Source of the DNA: Methanothrix sp.
GTDB lineage: Archaea > Halobacteriota > Methanosarcinia > Methanotrichales > Methanotrichaceae
Direction: 5' to 3'
Assembly (NCBI GenBank): GCA_026394565.1
Contig: JAPKYA010000012.1
Coordinates: 1 to 50,233, forward strand
Length of the DNA: 50,233 nucleotides
Positions 1-7,322 of the stretch are shown one piece after another. The notes beneath the pieces were generated by a model that saw only the letters and a program-made list of their open reading frames with translations, was not told where the DNA came from and ran no database searches. The translations under genes were made by a program, and so were the position numbers. Each line of letters begins with the position of its first letter. Within the stretch, counting starts at the first letter, position 1.

Positions 1-444
1 GATAATATAATAAAAAAATACCATGGGAGAGAAGGTTTCTTGATCCAGTTGCTTTTAGATCTGCAAAGCGAGCTGCACTGGATCTCCAAAGAAGCAATCG
101 AGGAGCTCTCCCATAGGCTTAAAATTCCAACAAGCCAGATATTCAGAGTGGCAAGCTTCTATAAAGCGATGAGTCTCTCTCCAGTAGGCCGGCATAAAGT
201 ATGCGTTTGCATGGGAACCGCCTGCCAGGTGCGAGGCGCTCAGAGATTGCTGGATACAACCGAGTTAAAATTGGGGATAAAACAGGGACAGACTACATCG
301 GACTCTAATTTCACTTTAAATAGGGTCAACTGCCTGGGATGCTGCGCCATCGGCCCGGTAATAGTCGCAGATGATGAATATCATGGTCGGGTGGACTCCA
401 AGAAGGTAGAAAAAATTCTGGAGCAGCTTGCTTCCGATAGTTAG
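1..444 (+). CDS. NuoE/HydC-like thioredoxin-fold [2Fe-2S] subunit (5' end outside window)
   Basis: Small electron-transfer subunit of the NADH dehydrogenase 24-kDa type. It carries the usual [2Fe-2S] ligand pattern: C-x4-C in VCMGTACQ, then C-x3-C in NCLGCCAIG. The frame stays open to base 1 and the upstream residues (IIKKYHGREGFLIQLL) match the family's N-terminal helix, so the TTG at 40 is internal and the real start lies before the window. In the family this subunit docks on NuoF and carries an off-path cluster. It is 32 bp upstream of the NuoF-like gene in the same operon. Family assignment is firm; partner and substrate are inferred from the neighbours. Confidence 0.9.
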   Translation, partial: DNIIKKYHGREGFLIQLLLDLQSELHWISKEAIEELSHRLKIPTSQIFRVASFYKAMSLSPVGRHKVCVCMGTACQVRGAQRLLDTTELKLGIKQGQTTSDSNFTLNRVNCLGCCAIGPVIVADDEYHGRVDSKKVEKILEQLASDS

Positions 445-476
445 TACTATTAGATGATAGGAAAAATGGGGAAGAG

Positions 477-2414
477 ATGGTAAGACTTACATCAATCCAG
501 GATCTGGAGGTCTTGAGAGATGAAATCACGCGCAAGAGAGACCCCGGTAGAAAAGAGGTGGCAATCTGTACCGGTACCGGGTGTCTGGGCCTTGGCGCGC
601 GAAAGGTCGTCAGCGCCTTTGAAATAGAGGTGGAGAAAAGGGGTATGCAAAGAGAGATCAGCATTAAGGAGACGGGGTGTCCCGGCTTTTGCGAAAAGGG
701 AACTCTCGTAGTTGTATATCCGCCGGGAATCTATTACCTGGGCGTCCAGCCGGATGATGTGCCGGAGATCGTGGAGGAGACCCTTCTCAAAGGCGGGCTG
801 GTGGAACGCCTGCTTTACACAGATCCTGCAACCGGCCAAAAGGCAATACTGGAAGATGATATCCCATTTTATAATCATCAGATGAGATTTTTAATAAAAA
901 ATAATATAAAAATAAATCCAAAAAATATATACGACTATATAGCTCTGGGCGGCTATGCTGCACTAGCGCGCGTCCTATCACAAATGACGACCCTTGGGGT
1001 GATTGGAGAGATAAAAAAGTCGGGCCTCCGAGGGAGGGGCGGGGGTGGCTTTCCCACCGGGCAAAAATGGGAATCGACGGCTAGAGCGCCAGGCCAGCCC
1101 AAGTATGTGATCGTCAATTGCGATGAGGGAGATCCAGGCGCCTTTATGGATCGTGCCCTCATGGAGGGCAATCCGCACAGCGTTTTGGAGGGCCTGATAA
1201 TTGGAGCCTATGCAGTTGGAGCGCATAGCGGCTACATCTATGTGCGCATGGAGTATCCTCTGGCCGTGGAAAATGCCAAATTCGCCCTGCATCAGGCCAG
1301 AGAGCTGGGGCTTCTCGGTGAGAACATACTTGGCAGCGGATTTGATTTTGACGTATCCGTGCATAGAGGGGCAGGAGCCTTCGTCTCCGGAGAGTCGACC
1401 GCTCTCATGAACGCCCTGGAGGGCAAGGTGGGCGAGCCCCGGCCCAAGTACGTCCATACCTCGGAGTGCGGAGTCTGGAATCGACCGAGCATCCTCAACA
1501 ATGTGGAGACCTGGGCCAATATCCCGCTCATCATCAACCGGGGGGCTGCATGGTTTTCCTCCATTGGAACGGAAAGAAGCAAGGGAACCAAGATCTTCTC
1601 ACTGGTAGGAAAGGTCAACAATACCGGTCTGGTGGAGGTTCCCATGGGCATGAGCTTGGCCGATATAATTTACAAGATCGGAGGCGGAATTCCTGGAGGG
1701 AAGAAGCTCAAAGGAGTGCAGACAGGCGGCCCCTCCGGGGGAATAATTCCGGCGCAGTATTTGCAGACGCCGGTTGACTTCGACGAGCTTACTCGCCTTG
1801 GCTCTATGATGGGCTCAGGCAGCATTATCGTCATAGACGAGGATACCTGTGCCGTCGATTTGGCCCGCTACTTTGTGGACTTTCTCTGCGATGAGTCCTG
1901 CGGCAAGTGCCTGCCCTGCCGGGAGGGCCTGTTGCGAATGCGAGAGATACTGGACGGCATCGTTTCCGGCAGAGGGCAGGAGGGAGATCTGCAGCTCCTC
2001 AAGGAGATTGCCGAACTGATGAGAAAGGCGTCCCTCTGTGCTCTGGGCCGCACAGCCGTCAATCCGGTTTTAAGCACGTTGTCCCACTTTCCAGATGAAT
2101 ATGCGGCCCATATAATCGAGAAAAGGTGCCCCTCTCTGGCCTGCAAAGCCCTTGTTTCATATCACATAGAGCCCGAGATATGCATGGGATGCGGCCTGTG
2201 CCAGAAGAACTGTCCCCAGGGAGCAATCGAGGAAGGGGAGGCCGGCATCTGTGTCATAGATCAATCCCGCTGTACTCGATGCGGCATTTGCTTCGATGTC
2301 TGTCCGCCAAAGGCGAGAGCCGTCAGGAAGGTTTCTCGCGGCCTTTCCCAGTCTGCTTCCCCGACCAGTTTAGCGAAAGCGAAAGGCGACTTCAAGAGAG
2401 ATGAGAAGGCATGA
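477..2414 (+). CDS. NuoF/HydB-like flavoprotein with extra iron-sulfur domains
   Basis: 645-residue NuoF-type subunit in the long bifurcating-hydrogenase arrangement. An N-terminal thioredoxin-like [2Fe-2S] domain (C31, C36, C68, C72) is followed by the FMN/NADH-binding domain with GRGGGGFPTG at 186-195 and NCDEGDPGAF at about 214-223, an SLBB domain, and the N3-type [4Fe-4S] site C475/C478/C481/C521. The C-terminal ferredoxin domain has two [4Fe-4S] motifs (C569-C579 and C599-C609). Where many NuoF proteins read GEETAL, this one reads GESTAL (305-310), a change near the nucleotide pocket. The start overlaps no other gene; the stop overlaps the next start (ATGATG). The family oxidises or reduces NAD(P)H; whether this protein uses NAD(P) in a methanogen is not shown. 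Confidence 0.92.
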   Translation: MVRLTSIQDLEVLRDEITRKRDPGRKEVAICTGTGCLGLGARKVVSAFEIEVEKRGMQREISIKETGCPGFCEKGTLVVVYPPGIYYLGVQPDDVPEIVEETLLKGGLVERLLYTDPATGQKAILEDDIPFYNHQMRFLIKNNIKINPKNIYDYIALGGYAALARVLSQMTTLGVIGEIKKSGLRGRGGGGFPTGQKWESTARAPGQPKYVIVNCDEGDPGAFMDRALMEGNPHSVLEGLIIGAYAVGAHSGYIYVRMEYPLAVENAKFALHQARELGLLGENILGSGFDFDVSVHRGAGAFVSGESTALMNALEGKVGEPRPKYVHTSECGVWNRPSILNNVETWANIPLIINRGAAWFSSIGTERSKGTKIFSLVGKVNNTGLVEVPMGMSLADIIYKIGGGIPGGKKLKGVQTGGPSGGIIPAQYLQTPVDFDELTRLGSMMGSGSIIVIDEDTCAVDLARYFVDFLCDESCGKCLPCREGLLRMREILDGIVSGRGQEGDLQLLKEIAELMRKASLCALGRTAVNPVLSTLSHFPDEYAAHIIEKRCPSLACKALVSYHIEPEICMGCGLCQKNCPQGAIEEGEAGICVIDQSRCTRCGICFDVCPPKARAVRKVSRGLSQSASPTSLAKAKGDFKRDEKA

Positions 2415-3844
2415 TGAAGCTCAGAATAAATATCGACGGTCATGAGATTGAGACCGATGCCGAGGGTGGCCCGGTCACGATCCTGGAGGCGGCGAGGCTG
2501 GCCGGCATCCATATACCCACGCTATGCCATCATCCTTCTCTCGAAGCCTATGGATCTTGCCGGCTGTGCACTGTGCAAATCGTTAAAAATGGCCGGAAAA
2601 AGTTTGTCACCGCCTGCAACTATCCGGTGGAGGATGGCCTTGTCGTAAATACCTGCTCTCCGGAGGTTGCGGACATTAGGAAGATGATATTAGAGCTTCT
2701 CATAGCCCGATGCCCCCAGGAGAAAAGATTACAGGAGCTGGCCGGAGAATACGGGATTTTCAAGCCTCGCTTTATTTTAGAGGATAAAAATTGCATCCTC
2801 TGCGGGCTATGCCACCGGGTCTGCGAGGAGCTGGTGGGTGTCTCGGCCATCAATGCTCAGAATCGAGGAGTTTCCAGGGATGTGGATACGCCCTACGGAG
2901 AATTATCAGAGGACTGCATTGCATGTGGAGCATGTGCCCTGGTATGTCCCACGCGCTCCATATTGGAAAGAAAAAACATCTACCCGCTGTCCTCTGCAGA
3001 TATAATAGAGTTGGAAGAGGAATTTCTGAGTGGAACGATTGATAGCGACCTGGGAGTCAATAGGGAGATGTTTGCCGGCAAGAGCAGCATAGAGGGGCAG
3101 GATGGGGGCATGGCGACCTCAATTCTCCAACGGAGAATTGAGATGGGCCTGCTGGATGCGGCTGTGGTTGCCCAAAAAAATAAGATCTGCGGAGCGAATG
3201 CTGCTTTGGTTGACGAAACTGAGTCAATTTTGCAGGCAAAGGGGACGAAGTATGTGCGGGTGTCTGTTATCGCCCCGCTCCTGGATGCCTTGCAGAGGGG
3301 CAAAAGGAGAATTGCAGTTGTCGGCACGCCCTGTCAGATCCGAGTGGTCAGGAAATTGCAGAGGCAGGGCTATTTCGATGAAAAATTTCCGGACGCAGAG
3401 ATGTTTCTCATAGGGCTCTTCTGTTTCGAAAGCTTCGATTACGAATCCCTCAAAAGTCGCGTCAGAGAGCTTTTCGGCATAGATCTGGATAAGGCCGAAA
3501 AGATGCAGATCGCCAGAGGAAAATTCATAGTGACAGTAGACGGCAAACAGTACTCCTGCCGTGTGCGGGAGCTTGAGAACGCTGTGAGGGCAGGCTGCTC
3601 GTTTTGCGGTGATCTGGTCAATCGGCTGGCAGATATATCCATAGGCTCGATTGGAAGCCCGGATGGATACTCCACTGTGATAGTCAGATCGGAGCGGGGG
3701 GTAAAGCTGCTGGAAGGGGTGCAGTTTGACAGAAGAGAGATAAACAAGGATGAGATCGTCAAGCTGGCTGCAATTAAAAAGAAAAATGCAGATAAAAATT
3801 TTGCAGGGATTGTTGCAGGGCTGCCGGACCGGCTCGATGCTTAA
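2411..3844 (+). CDS. NuoG-N-terminal ferredoxin module fused to FrhB/FdhB F420-binding domain
   Basis: 477-residue fusion. Residues 1-80 form a plant-type [2Fe-2S] ferredoxin (C39, C50, C53, C69). Residues 125-180 hold two [4Fe-4S] motifs (C128/C131/C134/C138 and C169/C172/C175/C179), as in NuoG or HydA N-termini. Residues about 205-460 match the coenzyme F420 hydrogenase/dehydrogenase beta subunit (FrhB/FdhB/FpoF family), with GTPCQIRVVRKL at 305 and a CSFC motif at 396-399 followed by ADISIGS. There is no H-cluster domain and no formate dehydrogenase domain, so the F420 domain sits where bifurcating hydrogenases carry their catalytic part. It overlaps the NuoF gene by 4 bp, which implies translational coupling. 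The domain calls are strong; the overall reaction is inferred. Confidence 0.88.
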   Translation: MMKLRINIDGHEIETDAEGGPVTILEAARLAGIHIPTLCHHPSLEAYGSCRLCTVQIVKNGRKKFVTACNYPVEDGLVVNTCSPEVADIRKMILELLIARCPQEKRLQELAGEYGIFKPRFILEDKNCILCGLCHRVCEELVGVSAINAQNRGVSRDVDTPYGELSEDCIACGACALVCPTRSILERKNIYPLSSADIIELEEEFLSGTIDSDLGVNREMFAGKSSIEGQDGGMATSILQRRIEMGLLDAAVVAQKNKICGANAALVDETESILQAKGTKYVRVSVIAPLLDALQRGKRRIAVVGTPCQIRVVRKLQRQGYFDEKFPDAEMFLIGLFCFESFDYESLKSRVRELFGIDLDKAEKMQIARGKFIVTVDGKQYSCRVRELENAVRAGCSFCGDLVNRLADISIGSIGSPDGYSTVIVRSERGVKLLEGVQFDRREINKDEIVKLAAIKKKNADKNFAGIVAGLPDRLDA

Positions 3845-3850
3845 TTCAAT

Positions 3851-5773
3851 TCAACGTTCGATTTCGATCTGGGCCTGAGCAGGTGCAAGTCTGTGCTCAG
3901 TGCTCATCTCAAATTCGACTCCTTTAGGTCCTACACTAAGTCTCCATCTCTCCATACTCCTGTAGAGAAGGACAAAGAGGATTGTTGCAGTGAAGAACAT
4001 CAACAGAGCTGTAAACGATGTTTCCTTCAGTTTTTCTGTCCAGAAAAAGTAGATTGACACCAATAATAGCGGCAAAACCAGAAATATAGCAATCATAATT
4101 TGCTCTATTGTTATCTCTGAAGGGAACATGCCTGAAGACGTCTCGACTTTCTCGACGAGCCGAAGATTCCTTATCGCTTTTATGTTTCTTGGATCGATGG
4201 TTCTAGCCATGGAAAACTCTTTTCTTGCCTTGGAAAAAAGCTTCTTTTTGGTATATACCCAGCCCAAGTTATTGTGGATTTCCGATTTGGCCGAGTCATC
4301 CATTTTATCAGAGTGCTCCAGCGCGAATTTGTATTTTTTCTCTGATTCATCCAACCAATCTTCATCAGCCAAAATGTCGCCAAGAGTTCCCAAATAATTT
4401 GGGTCCAAAGGATCAATATCCAGCGCAATTCTTACTTCTTTTTCTGCCTCGCTAAACCGCCTCCCTTTTCTCAATAGATTTGCGTAGTTGTTGTGAGCTG
4501 CGGCAAGATTGGGATCGGCCTTGATTGCGAGACGGTACTGCTCTATAGCCTCATCCTTTCTTCCCAGATCTGCGAGCAGCACGCCCAAGTTGGAGTAAGC
4601 CGCGGCAAGATTCGGATCAGCTTTTAATGCCATCCTATACTGCTTTTCTGCCTCATCCTTTCTTCCCAGATCTGCGAGCAGAACGCCCAAGTTGTAATAG
4701 GCGGCTGCATAATTTGGATCAATTTCGGTGGCCAGCCGGAATTGCTTCTCTGCCTCATTCATTCTCCCAAAATCAATGAGCAGTATGCCCAAGTTGTAGC
4801 AAGCCGTCGAATAATTTGAGTCTGCCTTAATGGCGAGGCGGTACTGCCCTTCGGCTTCAATCTTTCTGCCCAGATCTTTGAACAATATACCCAAGTTGTT
4901 GTAAGCTGCCGCATAATTCGGATCAGCCTTTATGGCCATATGATATTGCTCTTCCGCCTCGCTCTTTCTACCAAGATCTTCAAGCAGCATGCCCAAGTTG
5001 TAGTAAGCCGCCGAATAATTCGGGTCAGCTTTTATAGCGAGACGATACTGCTCCTCTGCCTCATTCTTTCTCCCCAGATTATTGAGCAGTATGCCCAAGC
5101 TAAAGTAAGCTACAGCAGAATTTGGATTAGCTTTGGTGGCAAGCCTATACTGCTCTTCGGCCTCATTATTTCTGTCCAAATCTTTGAGCAGGTTGCCTAA
5201 ATTATTGTGGGGTTCTGCTAGATTCGGGTTAATCTTTATTGCCGAACGGTATTGCACCTCTGCCTCATCATTTCTACCCAAATCTTTGAGCAGGTTGCCT
5301 AAATTATTGTAGGCTTCTGCTGAATTCGGATCAATCCTGATAGCCATACGGAACTGCTCTTCTGCCTCTTTTTTTCTCCCCAAATCAATGAGCACCACGC
5401 CTAAGCCTGTGTGTGCCAACACATAATTTGAATCAAAATTGATGGCCTTTTTATAGAGTTCTTCAGACCTTTCGAGGTTATTTAAAAAATATGAGGCCCT
5501 TCCTGCATTATTGTATGCCAACGCCTTTTCATCGAGGCCTTCTGCAGCTGCTAATACCAGAATATACACATGTTTGTATTGCTTGGCTTTATCCTGGATT
5601 TCAGACAATTCCAGAAGTCTTTGCGGGCTTATTTCCATCTTTTTGGCTAAAGCAATTGCATCGCCAACGCAAGCATCCAGGTCGCCTTTCTCTAGGCAGG
5701 AAGCAATCTTTTCCAGGAGGGCCTTTTCCATATCTTCTGTCATGAGCATCCTTTGACGATTCTCAATCCCCAT
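3851..5773 (-). CDS. TPR-repeat protein with two C-terminal membrane segments
   Basis: 640 residues. From about 90 to 500 the protein is a run of at least ten 34-residue tetratricopeptide repeats with the consensus AxYNLGxLLxDLGRxxEAEEQYRxAIKxDPN. Two hydrophobic helices follow near 555-575 and 585-602, so the TPR superhelix is probably tethered to the membrane. TPR arrays bind proteins; no partner can be named. Some repeats are nearly identical at the DNA level (about 4540-4700), which suggests recent unit duplication. It converges on the redox operon with only 6 bp between stop codons. An earlier or later in-frame Met near the N-terminus could be the real start. Confidence 0.8.
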   Translation of the reverse strand: MGIENRQRMLMTEDMEKALLEKIASCLEKGDLDACVGDAIALAKKMEISPQRLLELSEIQDKAKQYKHVYILVLAAAEGLDEKALAYNNAGRASYFLNNLERSEELYKKAINFDSNYVLAHTGLGVVLIDLGRKKEAEEQFRMAIRIDPNSAEAYNNLGNLLKDLGRNDEAEVQYRSAIKINPNLAEPHNNLGNLLKDLDRNNEAEEQYRLATKANPNSAVAYFSLGILLNNLGRKNEAEEQYRLAIKADPNYSAAYYNLGMLLEDLGRKSEAEEQYHMAIKADPNYAAAYNNLGILFKDLGRKIEAEGQYRLAIKADSNYSTACYNLGILLIDFGRMNEAEKQFRLATEIDPNYAAAYYNLGVLLADLGRKDEAEKQYRMALKADPNLAAAYSNLGVLLADLGRKDEAIEQYRLAIKADPNLAAAHNNYANLLRKGRRFSEAEKEVRIALDIDPLDPNYLGTLGDILADEDWLDESEKKYKFALEHSDKMDDSAKSEIHNNLGWVYTKKKLFSKARKEFSMARTIDPRNIKAIRNLRLVEKVETSSGMFPSEITIEQIMIAIFLVLPLLLVSIYFFWTEKLKETSFTALLMFFTATILFVLLYRSMERWRLSVGPKGVEFEMSTEHRLAPAQAQIEIER

Positions 5774-5884
5774 TCGCCCTGCTGACTTTAATAATTCTTT
5801 CCTCCATCATCCCGAATTCATTATTGATAATCATCGCAATTTTCGCTCGAAAGATCTATACAGGAACAGGCCCAATCTCTGTTC

Positions 5885-6196
5885 ATGGACTACTCATTCA
5901 AGCGAGGCTTCAAGCCCGATTTAGAGCGAATTCAAAAGGCACTGGAAGAGGAGTTTCCGGCTGAGATCAAGCAGGAGGAAGGCAAGCTACTTCTCAGCTT
6001 TGGAGCGCTTAAAAGCATCTGTGTGTCGATCACCGGCAAGAAGCTCACAGTGACCACAGAGTCGGCGATAGGCGCGGACGACGTCGTCGCCATGGATACC
6101 AACAAGCGCTTTAGAAATTTCCTGGAAAAAGCCACAGGCTACAACGCCAAGCAGAGACTGCAGATGGCCAAAAAAGAGGTAGCCAAATCAGAATAA
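5885..6196 (+). CDS. DUF5611 family protein
   Basis: 103-residue soluble protein recognised as the small archaeal DUF5611 family (KRGFKPDLERI near the N-terminus, a beta-rich centre, a basic C-terminus ending AKKEVAKSE). Function is unknown. It is transcribed away from the TPR gene, and its last 9 bases overlap the 3' end of the convergent S-adenosylmethionine synthetase gene. The basic, charged surface would be compatible with nucleic-acid binding, but nothing in the sequence proves that. The family name is from memory and moderately sure; the reading frame itself is well supported by codon pattern and spacing. Confidence 0.75.
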   Translation: MDYSFKRGFKPDLERIQKALEEEFPAEIKQEEGKLLLSFGALKSICVSITGKKLTVTTESAIGADDVVAMDTNKRFRNFLEKATGYNAKQRLQMAKKEVAKSE

Positions 6197-7318
6197 AGTC
6201 AGCTTCCCCTTGACAAACTGCTCCACCAGGGCGTCAGTGCTCTCCAGCCAGAAGTCCAGTATGGCATCGACCTTCGCCTCCATTGCCGGGGTCAGCGCCG
6301 TGTCGCCTGAGATCTGTACGCCGCGCAGAAGCGGCCGGCTGATGGGCGAGCCGATCTTGCTGACTAAAGTTACATAGGCCTCCCCCACCCCATCCAGCTC
6401 AGCGATCTCAGCGGCTGCCTTTTGAGCCAGCACATTGTAGATCTTGCCCACGTGGCTGACCGGGTTTTTTCCGGCTATGGCCTCCATGGTCATGGGCCGC
6501 ATGGGCGTGATCAGGCCGTTGCCGCGATTGCCCCGGCCCGTGGCTCCGTCGTCGCCCATTTCGATGGAGGTGCCGGTCACTGTCAGGTAGATGTTCTCCC
6601 CGGCATCGGCGCAGTTCACACAGACCTCCACATCCCCGGCACCCTCGGCCTTTCTCATGACTGCCTCCTGGACGGCAACCTTGGCCTCATCGTATTCCTC
6701 TCGCGAATTTATGTACCGGGAGACCATGGCCGCTGCTACTACGAGGGTCAGCTTGTCTCCTATTCGCACCGCCATGAGCTTGGTGTCCTCTCCCACGCCA
6801 TGCACGCTTCTCACAACATCCTCCAGATCCAGGATGAGCTCTTCGGTCTCGCTCAGCGGTGCGTAACCAACTCCGATGGAGGTATCATTGGCTCCCCGGC
6901 CAATGAGGCTTCGTAGCTCCGGTGCGCCTTCTTCCACGCGCGGCTCGACATCGAATTGCTGCAGATTTTTCACGGTTTTATGGAAGAGTGATGCTGTTGC
7001 CTCCTCAATGATATCGTTGATCGGCTTTCCGGATGGTCGGCTGGCCCGGCCGCCCACGACTACGCAGGGGGGCTTTAGAATCGCGCCTCCTGCAAAACGC
7101 GGCGCGCTCTTGCCTGCGATGATGAGGACCTTGTCCACATTGTGGTGCAGGATTTGGCCGAACTCGTCCAGATAAAACCGGCAGAGAGAGCGGGAGATGG
7201 CCTCAGAGATGCCGTCCGCCAGGGTATCCGGGTGGCCTATGCCTTTTCTCTCTACCACTTCGAATGGAGAGGCAACGTGCTTATTCAGGGTGATCATCTT
7301 ATCATATGCTGCATCCAC
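6188..7318 (-). CDS. mat: S-adenosylmethionine synthetase, archaeal type
   Basis: 376 residues of the archaeal methionine adenosyltransferase family, which makes S-adenosylmethionine from ATP and methionine in the cytosol and is very divergent from bacterial MetK. Diagnostic stretches are [20 protein letters not shown] at the N-terminus, [20 protein letters not shown] in the middle, [16 protein letters not shown], and [11 protein letters not shown]. Length is slightly below the roughly 400 residues usual for the family, but no motif is missing. The product feeds the SAM-dependent enzymes seen elsewhere here (ArsM, the DUF1156 methylase, the ICMT-like protein) and is hydrolysed by the DUF62 enzyme family. 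It lies 4 bp downstream of the large hypothetical gene, so the two may be co-transcribed. Confidence 0.96.
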   Translation of the reverse strand: MDAAYDKMITLNKHVASPFEVVERKGIGHPDTLADGISEAISRSLCRFYLDEFGQILHHNVDKVLIIAGKSAPRFAGGAILKPPCVVVGGRASRPSGKPINDIIEEATASLFHKTVKNLQQFDVEPRVEEGAPELRSLIGRGANDTSIGVGYAPLSETEELILDLEDVVRSVHGVGEDTKLMAVRIGDKLTLVVAAAMVSRYINSREEYDEAKVAVQEAVMRKAEGAGDVEVCVNCADAGENIYLTVTGTSIEMGDDGATGRGNRGNGLITPMRPMTMEAIAGKNPVSHVGKIYNVLAQKAAAEIAELDGVGEAYVTLVSKIGSPISRPLLRGVQISGDTALTPAMEAKVDAILDFWLESTDALVEQFVKGKLTLF

Positions 7319-7322
7319 CTGG

